DNA of 64,000 nucleotides from CAKRPJ01 sp934376955 (GCA_934376955.1 CAKRPJ010000010.1:16430-80429), one strand, 5' to 3'. Counted from the stretch's first letter, positions 43,585-52,586 are shown. The notes: generated from the letters alone by a model not told the origin. A program made the numbers and translations.

Positions 43585-44703
43585 ATGTCAGATAATAAAA
43601 TCAAAACGCTCATTGCGGAAACCTTCCTGGAAGTAGCAGATGCCCTGGAAACAGGCCAGTATGGTAAGCAGCCGGTTATCGGTTTCGCTTCCGAAGGCAG
43701 TGAGCACGGTGAAGACAATATTACACGTGCAATGGATATTGCAGCACACAAGGGATTAAAAGCCCGTCTGATCGAGGGCGAGGACATCCATAAAGAGATG
43801 GAAAAGCTTCTGGATTCCGGCGAGATTGATGCTGCTGTTACCATGCACTATCCATTCCCGATCGGTGTATCTACCGTTGGTAAGGTCATCACACCGGGTA
43901 TCGGTAAACCGATGTACCTTGCAACAACTACAGGTACATCCGATACAGACCGCATTGCCGGTATGGTAAAGAACGCTATTTACGGTATCATCGCCGCTAA
44001 GGCTGATGGTATTGAGAACCCGACTGTCGGCATCGCTAACATTGACGGTGCAAGACAGACAGAAAAGGCCCTTGTTAAGTTAAAAGAGCAGGGCTATGAT
44101 ATTAACTTTGCTGAATCTGCACGTGCAGACGGCGGTATCGTTATGAGAGGTAATGACCTTCTTGCCGGAACACCGGATATCATGGTAATGGACTCCTTAA
44201 CAGGTAACCTTATGATGAAGATCTTCTCCGCATATACAACTGGCGGCAGCTACGAGTCTCTCGGCTTTGGCTACGGCCCGGGAATCGGTGACGGCTATGA
44301 TCGTCTGATCATGATCGTATCCCGTGCTTCCGGCGCTCCGGTCATTGCAGGTGCAATGGAGTTTGCTACCAACCTTGTTAAGCACGATTGGAAGAAGATC
44401 GCAGCCGCTGAGTTTGAGAAGGCTAAAAAGGCCGGCTTCAACGAGATTATTGAAGAAGTCAAGAATGCAGGCAAGAAGGAAGCAGCTCCGGCTGCTGCCG
44501 TAACTGCACCGCCGAAGGAGATCTGTACTGCTCAGATCCCGGGTATTGAGGTTATGGATCTTGAGGATGCTGTTCAGACTCTTTGGAAAGCTGGAATCTA
44601 TGCTGAGAGCGGTATGGGCTGTACCGGTCCGATCGTCTTAATGGCAGAGGATAAGAAAGAAAAAGCTTATGAGCTGTTAAAAGAAGCAGGATACGTAGGC
44701 TAA
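43585..44703 (+). CDS. grdD: glycine reductase protein C, subunit GrdD (alpha)
   Basis: 372 residues, related to PlsX/phosphotransacetylase folds: VIGFASEGSEHGEDNITRAMDIA at the start, then IANIDGARQTEKALVKL and GNDLLAGTPDIMVMDSLTGNLMMKIFSAYTTGG. An alanine-rich hinge (KKEAAPAAAVTAPPKE) leads to a C-terminal domain with GIYAESGMGCTGPIVL, where the acyl-carrying Cys of GrdD is expected. It starts 26 bases after grdC; RBS AAAGGACAGG. Confidence 0.95.
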   Translation: MSDNKIKTLIAETFLEVADALETGQYGKQPVIGFASEGSEHGEDNITRAMDIAAHKGLKARLIEGEDIHKEMEKLLDSGEIDAAVTMHYPFPIGVSTVGKVITPGIGKPMYLATTTGTSDTDRIAGMVKNAIYGIIAAKADGIENPTVGIANIDGARQTEKALVKLKEQGYDINFAESARADGGIVMRGNDLLAGTPDIMVMDSLTGNLMMKIFSAYTTGGSYESLGFGYGPGIGDGYDRLIMIVSRASGAPVIAGAMEFATNLVKHDWKKIAAAEFEKAKKAGFNEIIEEVKNAGKKEAAPAAAVTAPPKEICTAQIPGIEVMDLEDAVQTLWKAGIYAESGMGCTGPIVLMAEDKKEKAYELLKEAGYVG

Positions 44704-44727
44704 TATAGGATTGACAAGATCAGATGC

Positions 44728-44760
44728 ACCGGCGGCTCCGCTGATGCGGGCTGCCGGTAT
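44728..44760 (+). terminator. hairpin after grdD
   Basis: ACCGGCGGC pairs with GCTGCCGGT (one mismatch) and an inner CCGC/GCGG. A moderate T-rich stretch follows, so it probably ends the grd transcript before selC. Confidence 0.6.
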
Positions 44761-44826
44761 ATTCTGATTATTCTTTTAATTGATTTTACGTTCGGATTTT
44801 ATTTACAAATTCGATGTGCAAATTGG

Positions 44827-44855
44827 TTGACATATCATTATCTATGTGGTATTAT
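44827..44855 (+). promoter_or_regulatory. promoter of the tRNA-Sec gene
   Basis: Perfect TTGACA (44827-44832), 17 bases, TATTAT (44850-44855). The transcript would start about 16 bases before the tRNA. Confidence 0.85.
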
Positions 44856-44877
44856 ACTTTTGTTTGCGAATGAATTT

Positions 44878-44971
44878 GGAGGTAGATAGGTTGCTGGTGT
44901 GCCTCGCGGTCTTCAAAACCGTTGTGAAGGGTTAGGAGCCCTTCGGGTGGGTTCGATTCCCACCTCCTCCG
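44878..44971 (+). tRNA. selC: tRNA-Sec (anticodon UCA)
   Basis: 94 bases. Anticodon arm CGGT-CTTCAAA-ACCG gives anticodon TCA; long extra arm GAAGGG...CCCTTC; T arm GTGGG-TTCGATT-CCCAC; 3' end with discriminator G and no encoded CCA. These are the features of selenocysteine tRNA. The 5' GGAGG pairs with CCTCC, but the expected 8-bp acceptor stem is interrupted: GGAGGTAG faces only CTCCTCC, one base short of CTACCTCC, and the D stem is also uneven. It lies between grdD and selA. Confidence 0.92.
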
Positions 44972-45006
44972 TTATGTTTTATTCATCGAAGTAGGAGGAA
45001 TATATT

Positions 45007-46413
45007 ATGGAGAACAGGCAGTCATTACTGCGTGGACTTCCGAAGATAGATGAGTTGCTACTGGATGAGCAGCTCGTTTTTTTTATGGAATCCACACCGA
45101 GAGCCGTCGTTGTCGATACGGCAAGAGAGATCATCGATGATCTAAGAAAGGACATTCTTTCCGGTGAAAAGGAGGAGATCCCCGACAGGGATGAGATCGT
45201 TTCCGAGATCTGTGAACGGATCACAGGAAAGAAGAAACACAATCTGAGGACACTGATCAATGCAACGGGTGTTGTACTTCACACGAATCTTGGTCGTGCA
45301 AATCTTTGCCGTGCAGCTGTAGAGAGTGTACTCTCTGTTGCAGATTCATATTCCAATCTGGAATATGATATCAAAAAAGGGGCCCGTGGATCCAGACACG
45401 ATCATGTGGAGAAAATCATCACACGGATCACCGGTGCTGAAGCGGCTATGGTCGTTAATAACAATGCTGCGGCAACCATGCTCTGCCTTTCTGCAATGGC
45501 TGCCGGAAAAGAGGTCATTACCTCTCGAGGCGAATTAGTTGAGATCGGCGGTTCCTTCCGTATCCCGGACATTATGGAGCAGAGCGGAGCTCATTTAAAA
45601 GAAGTCGGCACGACAAACAAGACGAAACCTTCGGATTATCGCAATGCCTTTGATCCGGAGAAGACCGGAGCCTTCATGAAGGTACATACAAGCAACTACA
45701 GGATTGTAGGTTTTACGCAGGAGGTTACCTTAAAGGAAATGGTAGCCCTCGGAAAAGAGTATGATCTTCCGGTCATTTACGATATGGGAAGCGGACTTAT
45801 GGCCGATCTCACAAGGTACGGTGTCGATGAGCCTACCGTTATCGATGCTTTAAATGATGGCGCCGATGTTGTCCTCTTTAGCGGAGATAAGCTCCTTGGC
45901 GGTCCCCAGGGAGGAATCCTTATCGGTAAGAAGGAATATATTGATAAGATGAAGAAGCATCCGTTGGCCAGAGCGTTCCGTGTCGATAAAATGACCCTCG
46001 CTGCAATGGAAGCAACCTTCTTTGAGTATCTTGATATGGAAGATGCCAAGAGAAATATCCCTGTACTTAGAATGATCACAATCCCGGAGGAGGAGCTTAT
46101 TCAGAAAGCGGAGCTGATCCGCAACGCGATTGAAACGGCAACAGATCACTTTGCTCTAAATATCTGTTCCTGCAAGGATCAGGTGGGCGGCGGATCTGCA
46201 CCTACTGTTAAGCTTTCCGGTGTAGCTGTTTCTGTTTCCTCAGAAACGCTCTCCGCCGAGAAGTTAGAACGGCTTCTCCGTAAAGCCGATACCCCTGTGA
46301 TCGTAAGGGTTGCCCATGATGAAGTCCTCCTCTCTGTAAGAACAATTCGGGAGGAAGAAATCCCTGCAGTTGCCAGTGCATTTGCATTTGCAGCATCCCA
46401 TGCGGAAGCATAA
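45007..46413 (+). CDS. selA: L-seryl-tRNA(Sec) selenium transferase
   Basis: 468 residues, PLP fold type I; converts Ser-tRNA-Sec to Sec-tRNA-Sec with selenophosphate. The N-terminal helical domain (RGLPKIDELLLDEQL) grips the tRNA; INATGVVLHTNLGRANL and the PLP lysine K295 in FSGDKLLGGPQGGIL follow; K295 is also the residue number in the E. coli enzyme. RBS TAGGAGG 9 bases before the ATG. It lies directly behind selC and 93 bases before selB. Confidence 0.97.
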   Translation: MENRQSLLRGLPKIDELLLDEQLVFFMESTPRAVVVDTAREIIDDLRKDILSGEKEEIPDRDEIVSEICERITGKKKHNLRTLINATGVVLHTNLGRANLCRAAVESVLSVADSYSNLEYDIKKGARGSRHDHVEKIITRITGAEAAMVVNNNAAATMLCLSAMAAGKEVITSRGELVEIGGSFRIPDIMEQSGAHLKEVGTTNKTKPSDYRNAFDPEKTGAFMKVHTSNYRIVGFTQEVTLKEMVALGKEYDLPVIYDMGSGLMADLTRYGVDEPTVIDALNDGADVVLFSGDKLLGGPQGGILIGKKEYIDKMKKHPLARAFRVDKMTLAAMEATFFEYLDMEDAKRNIPVLRMITIPEEELIQKAELIRNAIETATDHFALNICSCKDQVGGGSAPTVKLSGVAVSVSSETLSAEKLERLLRKADTPVIVRVAHDEVLLSVRTIREEEIPAVASAFAFAASHAEA

Positions 46414-46506
46414 CCCCATTTAAGCAGATCCGGTTATGTTCCCGCGCCGCGTAACTGTGAAGATACTGAGCAGTTATATATTATTTAACAGGAGTGTGGT
46501 TTCAAA

Positions 46507-48417
46507 ATGCAGAATGTCATCGTTGGAACTTCCGGGCACGTTGATCACGGCAAAACCTGTCTGATCAAGGCGCTGTCCGGTATTGAAACAGATCGTCTTA
46601 AGGAAGAACAGAAACGTGGGATCACCATTGAACTGGGATTCGCAAACCTTCCGAATGATGAGGGCCTGCATATCGGTATCATCGATGTGCCGGGTCATGA
46701 AAAATTTGTTAAAAATATGCTGGCCGGAATCGGAGGCATCGATCTTGTCCTGCTTGTGATCGCACTGGATGAAGGTGTTATGCCTCAGACGGTCGAGCAT
46801 TTTGAGATCTTAAAAATGTTACATATCCGTCAGGGTATTATCGTATTTACAAAGGCCGATCTTGTCGATGAGGACTGGGCTGAGATGGTGGAGGAGGATG
46901 TTTCTGACCTTGTGAAAGGCAGCTTCCTCGAAAATGCAGACCGCATCCGCGTGTCCTCCTTTACCGGAATGAACATTCCTGAGCTTAAGAAAATGATCCT
47001 CGATAAGGTTCGTTCCGTCGGAAACAGAAGAAGTGAACCGGAGCTTTTCCGTCTCCCTATCGACCGTGTCTTTACAATGGAAGGCTTCGGCACTGTTGTT
47101 ACCGGAACCTTGCTGGAAGGAAGCTGTCGTGCCGGTGAGGAGGTCATGGTCTATCCAGAGGAAAGGATCCTTAAGATCCGGGGTATCCAGAGCCATGGAG
47201 ATAAAGAAAACGAAGCCTTTGCCGGTCAGCGTACCGCCATTAACCTTGCGAATGTAAAAAAAGAGGAATTGTCCAGAGGTGAGGTATTGGCGGCTCCGGG
47301 AACCCTTACGAACAGTATCTTTCTGGATGTAAAGATCACCCTATTCGGTACGACAGGACGTCAGCTTAAAAACGGAGACAGGATCCATTTTAACTATGGC
47401 TCCGCTCAGACCATCGCAAAAGCAGTTCTGCTCGATAAAGACGTGATAAATGCCGGTGAGAGTGCCTTTGTCCAGCTGCGGTTCGATACCCCTCTCGCCG
47501 TTAAGAGAACTGACCGGTTTATCATCCGTTTCTATTCTCCGGTGGAAACCTTTGGCGGCGGTATCATTCTGGATGCGTGTCCGGCAAAACATAAACGGCA
47601 TCAGGAGGAGCTTATAAAGTCCCTTACGATCCGTGAAACAGGTACCGATGACGAGATCCTTGAGCTGGTATTAAAAGAAGAAAGCATCCGTTTCCCATCT
47701 ATCCATTACTTGGCTGCAAAGCTCAACTGGACAGATAAAGAAACGGAAGCGCGTATGGAAACATTAAAGAAGCAGAAGAAGGCACTTTCCTTAAATGACG
47801 GCAACTATTTCCATAAGAGCTTCTGGGATACCGTTACCACAAGAACTCTCGATATCCTGAATGCGTTCCATAAGGAAAACCCGATTTCCTCCGGTATGGA
47901 AAAGGAAGAAATCAAGAGCCGTCTTGTAGAGGGCTTTTACCTTAAGGACGTTAAAAAGGGCGATGTGCTGTTAAACGAGCTTTTAAAGCGTGGCATAATC
48001 ACTGCCTCCGGAAGCACGGTTGCGGCCGCAGGCTTTTCTGCCCAGTATTCCGATGCCCATTCCGGCATGCGGGAGACGATCCTTAAAACCTATCTGGATG
48101 CTGGCTTTGAAGCTCCGGCAACAGATGATGTGCTGGCACAGTTTAAAGACAAAAAACAGGCAAAGCAGGTATTGTCCGATCTGTTCAAAGAAGGGATTCT
48201 TATAAAGCTGAATCCCGGCTCGTACCTTCATAAAACACATTATGACAAAGCAATGGCTCTCCTCAGGAACCATTTTGCGACCCACAGCACAATGTCGCTG
48301 GCTGAATTCAGAGATATTCTGGGAACATCAAGAAAATATGTTCTTTTAATCCTCGATTATCTCGACCAGCAGAAGATCACCAAGCTGCAGGGAGATGTCA
48401 GGGTCCTTTTAAAGTAG
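46507..48417 (+). CDS. selB: selenocysteine-specific elongation factor SelB
   Basis: 636 residues. EF-Tu-like domains 1-3: GTSGHVDHGKTCLIKALSG (G1), DVPGHEKFVKNML (G3), FTKADL (G4) and VDRVFTMEGFGTVVTGTL opening domain 2. From about residue 370 the C-terminal half is a row of winged-helix domains that bind the SECIS hairpin (for example HSTMSLAEFRDILGTSRKYVLLILDYLDQ at the end). It delivers Sec-tRNA to UGA in grdB and grdA. Confidence 0.97.
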   Translation: MQNVIVGTSGHVDHGKTCLIKALSGIETDRLKEEQKRGITIELGFANLPNDEGLHIGIIDVPGHEKFVKNMLAGIGGIDLVLLVIALDEGVMPQTVEHFEILKMLHIRQGIIVFTKADLVDEDWAEMVEEDVSDLVKGSFLENADRIRVSSFTGMNIPELKKMILDKVRSVGNRRSEPELFRLPIDRVFTMEGFGTVVTGTLLEGSCRAGEEVMVYPEERILKIRGIQSHGDKENEAFAGQRTAINLANVKKEELSRGEVLAAPGTLTNSIFLDVKITLFGTTGRQLKNGDRIHFNYGSAQTIAKAVLLDKDVINAGESAFVQLRFDTPLAVKRTDRFIIRFYSPVETFGGGIILDACPAKHKRHQEELIKSLTIRETGTDDEILELVLKEESIRFPSIHYLAAKLNWTDKETEARMETLKKQKKALSLNDGNYFHKSFWDTVTTRTLDILNAFHKENPISSGMEKEEIKSRLVEGFYLKDVKKGDVLLNELLKRGIITASGSTVAAAGFSAQYSDAHSGMRETILKTYLDAGFEAPATDDVLAQFKDKKQAKQVLSDLFKEGILIKLNPGSYLHKTHYDKAMALLRNHFATHSTMSLAEFRDILGTSRKYVLLILDYLDQQKITKLQGDVRVLLK

Positions 48418-48426
48418 GGGGATATC

Positions 48427-49353
48427 ATGGAATTTCGTCAGTTAGAGGCATTTGTAAATGCCGCAAAATACAAAAGTTTTTCAAAAGCTGCCGATGCTAC
48501 CTTTCTGACCCAGCCGACGATCAGTACACACGTAAATAATCTGGAGAAGGAGCTTGGTGTTAAGCTTTTAAATCGAACAGGCAGAGAAATCAGTCTGACC
48601 CCTCACGGACAGGAATTTTACAGCTATGCTGTGGATCTGTTAAACACAAGGGCAAAGGCGCTCGTATCGGTTCAGAATCTCAATGAAGACCTTGAGGGCA
48701 TCCTCGAGATCCAGACTTCCTCGATACCGGGCAATTTCTATCTTCCGATGGTCATGGAGGAGTTTCACAAGCTGCATCCGAAGGTTCGCTTTTATGTGGA
48801 GCAATCTGACAGCCGCATGGTGAATGACAATATTCTCGGAAAGCGCGGTGAGATCGGCTTTACCGGCTATAAGGGCAATACCGATCTTTACTTTGAACCT
48901 GTATTCTATGACAATATGGTGCTCATCACGCCGGATACGGAGCGTTACAAGATGTATCGTGACGGGGATGAGATCCCGACAGAGGCTTTTGTCGACGAAC
49001 CGTTTATCATGCGTGAGGACGGCTCCGGAACAAAGCAGGAGATGGAGCATGCTCTTGTGGACGGCAAGCCGATCTTTAAGAATATCAATGTCATCGCCCG
49101 CATGAGCAATATGTCGGTTGTAAAAGAGGTGGTCAGCCGAGGTCTCGGGGTTTCCATCATTTCCGAGCAGATCGTCAAGCAGACGGCCTCCAGAGAAAGA
49201 CTTCGCTACTTTAAGATCCATGGTCTGCAGAAGAAGCGATGCTTTTACATGACCTACGATCGTTCCACCTGTCTTTCTCCGATCGCAGAGGCATTTAGGG
49301 AATTTATCCATGATAAGGCGTCGAGGGAGCTTGAATTTGAAACCGGCTTATGA
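48427..49353 (+). CDS. LysR-type regulator of selenium genes
   Basis: 308 residues: an N-terminal winged HTH (MEFRQLEAFVNAAKYKSFSK, then TQPTISTHVNNLEKELG) and a periplasmic-binding-protein-like effector domain. It is the subgroup found beside selB and yedE in selenium-using Firmicutes. It starts 9 bases after selB and is therefore co-transcribed; the yedE promoter with two inverted repeats lies next downstream. The ligand may be a selenium compound or a redox signal; this is inference. Confidence 0.9.
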   Translation: MEFRQLEAFVNAAKYKSFSKAADATFLTQPTISTHVNNLEKELGVKLLNRTGREISLTPHGQEFYSYAVDLLNTRAKALVSVQNLNEDLEGILEIQTSSIPGNFYLPMVMEEFHKLHPKVRFYVEQSDSRMVNDNILGKRGEIGFTGYKGNTDLYFEPVFYDNMVLITPDTERYKMYRDGDEIPTEAFVDEPFIMREDGSGTKQEMEHALVDGKPIFKNINVIARMSNMSVVKEVVSRGLGVSIISEQIVKQTASRERLRYFKIHGLQKKRCFYMTYDRSTCLSPIAEAFREFIHDKASRELEFETGL

Positions 49354-49465
49354 TCGACCTTCAATAATATCAGTTTGATATTAGGTAAGAAAACAGAAAA
49401 GGCCGAGATTAAATACATGATCCCGTCTGCGGCATAGGATCTATCAATAATCACAGGACAATTTG

Positions 49466-49526
49466 TGTGCATCTATTGATTTTTTCAATAGATGCACATC
49501 TTGTCTAATGTTTTTTTAATTAGACA
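49466..49526. promoter_or_regulatory. two inverted repeats upstream of yedE
   Basis: IR1 49466-49498: GTGCATCTATTGA and TCAATAGATGCAC, with one more T-A pair outside, around five T. IR2 49502-49526: TGTCTAAT and ATTAGACA around nine bases. They lie 23 and more bases upstream of the -35 box, where LysR activators bind. IR1 could also be a hairpin ending the selAB-lysR transcript. Confidence 0.6.
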
Positions 49527-49548
49527 CTCCTTCCTTTTTCTGGTAACA

Positions 49549-49578
49549 TTGTCAATGAGGGATAGAAATTGGTATTAT
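49549..49578 (+). promoter_or_regulatory. promoter of yedE
   Basis: TTGTCA (49549-49554), 18 bases, TATTAT (49573-49578), about 40 bases before the yedE ATG. Confidence 0.65.
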
Positions 49579-49619
49579 ATTTCTATTCAAATTTACCAAA
49601 AAGGAAAAGGGGTAGTTGT

Positions 49620-50711
49620 ATGAACTTAACTGAAAACAAAAAGACGTTGGCCTTGTCCGGCGCGATCCTCGGTGCTATCGGCGCACTGTTAGCCTTTATG
49701 GGCAACCCGAAGAACATGGCGATCTGTATCGCATGCTTTATTCGTGACAGTGCCGGAGCAATGAAGCTTCATCAGGCGGCTGTTGTTCAGTATTTAAGAC
49801 CTGAGATCGTTGGTATCGTCTGCGGCGCCTTCCTGATCGCCCTGATCACAAAGGAATACCGTTCCACAGCAGGATCGGCTCCGATGGTGCGTTTTATCCT
49901 CGGAATGATCATGATGATCGGCTCCCTTGTATTCTTAGGATGCCCGTTGCGTATGCTGATCCGTATGTCCGCAGGTGATTTAAACGCTTATGTAGCACTG
50001 ATCGGTTTCGTTGCCGGTGTTTATACCGGTACACTGGCTCTTAAGAGAGGCTTTTCTCTCGGACGTGCTTACACAGTAGAAAAGAGCTCCGGATATGTAC
50101 TTCCGATCATCCTTGTTGTCCTTCTTATCTTAAGTGTTACTACATCTTTATTTGCAGTAAGCGAAAGCGGCCCAGGCAGCATGCATGCTCCGGTCCTCAT
50201 TGCTCTTGCAGGCGGCCTTTTATTTGGTGCCATCGCTCAGAAATGCAGAACCTGTTTTGCAGGCTGTATCCGTGACGTTCTTTTAATGAGAAACTTTGAT
50301 CTTCTTACGATCATCGGCGGTTTCTTTGTTGTTATGGTGATCTTCAACCTTGTTAACGGCGGCTTCAAGCTTTCCTTCACCGGCCAGCCTGTTGCACATG
50401 CACAGCATATCTGGAATATCCTTGGTATGTATGCAGTTGGCTTTGCCGCTGTACTTGCAGGCGGCTGCCCGTTAAGACAGCTTGTATTAGCCGGTCAGGG
50501 CTCCTCCGATTCCGCAGTAACCTTCTTAGGTCTCCTTGTCGGCGCAGCTTGCTGCCATAACTTCGGTCTTGCAGGCGTAGCAGCTTCTGCCGCAACAGCA
50601 GAAAAAGCAGCAGTAGCAGGCGGCCCGGGAATCAACGGTCAGATCGCACTGATTGCATGTATCATCATTCTGTTCGTCATCGGATTTTCACCGAAGAACA
50701 AAAGAGCTTAA
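49620..50711 (+). CDS. yedE: YedE-type putative selenium transporter
   Basis: 363 residues, membrane protein with about ten hydrophobic segments in two homologous halves. Each half has a Cys-containing signature: CIACFIRDSAGA with GCPLRMLIRMSAGD in the first, CRTCFAGCIRDVLLMRN with GGCPLRQLVLAGQG in the second. This is the YeeE/YedE family member associated with selenium metabolism and is thought to import a selenium (or sulfur) species. ATG 49620 has AAAAGGGG upstream; a TTG at 49569 lies inside the promoter. Confidence 0.92.
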   Translation: MNLTENKKTLALSGAILGAIGALLAFMGNPKNMAICIACFIRDSAGAMKLHQAAVVQYLRPEIVGIVCGAFLIALITKEYRSTAGSAPMVRFILGMIMMIGSLVFLGCPLRMLIRMSAGDLNAYVALIGFVAGVYTGTLALKRGFSLGRAYTVEKSSGYVLPIILVVLLILSVTTSLFAVSESGPGSMHAPVLIALAGGLLFGAIAQKCRTCFAGCIRDVLLMRNFDLLTIIGGFFVVMVIFNLVNGGFKLSFTGQPVAHAQHIWNILGMYAVGFAAVLAGGCPLRQLVLAGQGSSDSAVTFLGLLVGAACCHNFGLAGVAASAATAEKAAVAGGPGINGQIALIACIIILFVIGFSPKNKRA

Positions 50712-50740
50712 GCGTATCAATAAGAAAAGAGGTATTGACT

Positions 50741-50947
50741 ATGTATGAAGTAGATGCCAGAGGTTTATCTTGTCCGGAACCAGTAATGCTTACCCATGCA
50801 GCTCTTAAGAGCCATGGAAATGAACCGATCCGTGTTCTCGTAACAGAACCCCACACAAAAGCAAATGTAGAAAAATTTGCAAAGAGTCAGGGAAAAAAGG
50901 TTACGGTAACAGACAAGGGCGACGAATTTGAGCTTGTTATCGAATAG
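50741..50947 (+). CDS. yedF: TusA/SirA-like protein (YedF N-terminal type)
   Basis: 68 residues with the TusA-fold CPxP box in VDARGLSCPEPVMLTHAAL. YedF proteins of selenium loci normally have this domain followed by a second (DsrE-like) domain; here only the TusA-like part is present. It probably carries sulfur or selenium as a persulfide or perselenide between the class V aminotransferase and SelD or YedE. 29 bases after yedE; RBS AAAAGAGG. Confidence 0.88.
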   Translation: MYEVDARGLSCPEPVMLTHAALKSHGNEPIRVLVTEPHTKANVEKFAKSQGKKVTVTDKGDEFELVIE

Positions 50948-50958
50948 GGAAATTTAAA

Positions 50959-51195
50959 ATGAGACAAAAAGAATGGAAGTTAATTATTACATTTCACACG
51001 ACCTCCGATGCGATCGCATTTGAGAAGGCATGTAAGGAAAACGGAAAGAGCGGCCGGATGATCCCGGTACCCCGCGAGCTTTCAGCCGGATGCGGTCTTG
51101 CGTGGTGTACGCTTCCTGCAGATCGTGCGGAAATGGAGGAGTTTCTTCACACTCAGAATATCTGCAGCGAGGAGATCGCTGAATTATTATACTAA
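50959..51195 (+). CDS. DUF3343 protein
   Basis: 78 residues: LIITFHTTSDAIAFEKACKENGKSGRMIPVPRELSAGCGLAWCTLPAD, the DUF3343 pattern with PVPRxLSAGCGxAWC. These small putative Se/S-binding proteins recur beside yedF-type genes in Clostridia; the two conserved Cys (GCGLAWC) may bind or carry sulfur or selenium. Function is not established. 11 bases after yedF; RBS AGGGAA. Confidence 0.88.
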   Translation: MRQKEWKLIITFHTTSDAIAFEKACKENGKSGRMIPVPRELSAGCGLAWCTLPADRAEMEEFLHTQNICSEEIAELLY

Positions 51196-51204
51196 ACGTA
51201 TCAG

Positions 51205-51249
51205 ACAGGCGCTGGAATTTACTGTGACACAGCAGATTTCAGCGTCTGT
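51205..51249 (+). other. stem-loop between the DUF3343 and aminotransferase genes
   Basis: ACAGGCGCTG pairs with CAGCGTCTGT (one G-U) around a 25-base loop, without a T tract. Possible processing site. Confidence 0.4.
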
Positions 51250-51278
51250 TTAGTACTATCTGTGAGGAGGAAAAAATA

Positions 51279-52418
51279 ATGAGTATATATATGGATAATG
51301 CAGCTACGACTATGCAGAAGCCGGATTGCGTCATCGATGCCGTAGTCAATGCGATGCGTCACATGGGAAACTCCGGACGCGGCGCCCATGAAGCTTCTCT
51401 GGACGCATCCCGTCTGATCTATGAAACACGGGAAATGATCTCTGATCTTGTAAATTTAGGCTCCCCCCGTCAGGTTGCCTTTACCTGCAACTCAACAGAG
51501 GCTCTTAATACAGCAATCCTCGGACTTTTCGGCCCGGGAGATCATCTGATCTCAACGGTTATGGAGCACAATTCCGTATTGCGTCCGCTGTATCGCTTAG
51601 AGAAGGAGGGAGCGGAGCTTTCCTTTGTTCCCTGTGATGCTTCCGGAATGCTCTGTGTTGATACATTGGAGCAATATCTGCGTCCGAATACAAAAGGCCT
51701 TATCTGCACCCACGCCTCCAACCTGACCGGGAATGCCAATGACCTTAAAAAGATCGGCGCCTTCTGTAAAGAGCATGGCCTGTTATTTGTTGTAGATGCA
51801 TCCCAGACGGCCGGAGTCCTCCCCATCGATATGCAGGCAATGAATATTGACGTTCTCTGCTTTACCGGACACAAGGGTCTTTATGGCCCTCAGGGAACAG
51901 GCGGGATCTGTGTAAGAGAGGGAATTACCGTGCGCCCGTTAAAATCCGGCGGAAGCGGGATCCATACATATTTAAAGGAGCATCCTTCTGAAATGCCAAC
52001 GGCACTTGAGGCCGGAACCTTAAATGGTCACGGGATCGCAGGACTTCACGCAGCTCTTGGATTTTTAAAACAGACCGGAACGGACACAATCCATAAAAAG
52101 GAGATCTCTCTTATGCGCCGCTTCCTTGCAGGGGTCAAAGAAATTCCTTCCATCCGCCTTTACGGAAATTTTGATACGGATGAGAGAGCCGCAGTAGTTT
52201 CTTTAAATATCGGCGATTATGATTCTTCAGAGGTCAGCGACGAGCTTTCCGTTACCTATGGCATCTCGACCCGTCCGGGAGCCCATTGCGCCCCTCTTAT
52301 GCATACCTCCATGGGCACGGTCGATCAGGGTATGGTACGTTTTTCATTCTCCTGGTTTAATACCGAGGAGGAGGTCGATACGGCTGTCAGAGCGTTAAAG
52401 GAACTGGCGGAGGATTAA
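51279..52418 (+). CDS. class V aminotransferase (cysteine desulfurase/selenocysteine lyase-like)
   Basis: 379 residues, PLP enzyme: MSIYMDNAATTMQKPD at the start, STVMEHNSVLRPLY with the conserved His, PLP lysine in CFTGHKGLYGPQG, and the catalytic-loop Cys in RPGAHCAPLMHTSMG. It belongs to the group linked to selenium or molybdenum-hydroxylase loci. Here, at the end of the yedE-yedF-DUF3343 row, it most likely releases Se or S from (seleno)cysteine for the selenophosphate route. RBS GAGGAGG. Confidence 0.9.
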   Translation: MSIYMDNAATTMQKPDCVIDAVVNAMRHMGNSGRGAHEASLDASRLIYETREMISDLVNLGSPRQVAFTCNSTEALNTAILGLFGPGDHLISTVMEHNSVLRPLYRLEKEGAELSFVPCDASGMLCVDTLEQYLRPNTKGLICTHASNLTGNANDLKKIGAFCKEHGLLFVVDASQTAGVLPIDMQAMNIDVLCFTGHKGLYGPQGTGGICVREGITVRPLKSGGSGIHTYLKEHPSEMPTALEAGTLNGHGIAGLHAALGFLKQTGTDTIHKKEISLMRRFLAGVKEIPSIRLYGNFDTDERAAVVSLNIGDYDSSEVSDELSVTYGISTRPGAHCAPLMHTSMGTVDQGMVRFSFSWFNTEEEVDTAVRALKELAED

Positions 52419-52446
52419 CTCATCGGCTGCGCCGATGGGATTTTTG
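52419..52446 (+). terminator. terminator ending the selenium island
   Basis: CATCGGC-TGC-GCCGATG directly after the stop codon, followed by GGGATTTTT. Confidence 0.85.
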
Positions 52447-52540
52447 CCTTCCGGCTTATGTTTTCTTACCGTCAGCGCAGCAAGTGTGCAGACCTTACTG
52501 AACAGTTACAAAAATTTTTATTTTAGTAAAGGAAAAATAC

Positions 52541-52569
52541 TTGACAGATCGTTTTCTTTGTAGTATTAT
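52541..52569 (+). promoter_or_regulatory. promoter of ylxM-ffh
   Basis: Perfect TTGACA (52541-52546), 17 bases, TATTAT (52564-52569), 17 bases before the ylxM start. Confidence 0.85.
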
Positions 52570-52586
52570 ACAGCAGGTGAGCTGAT

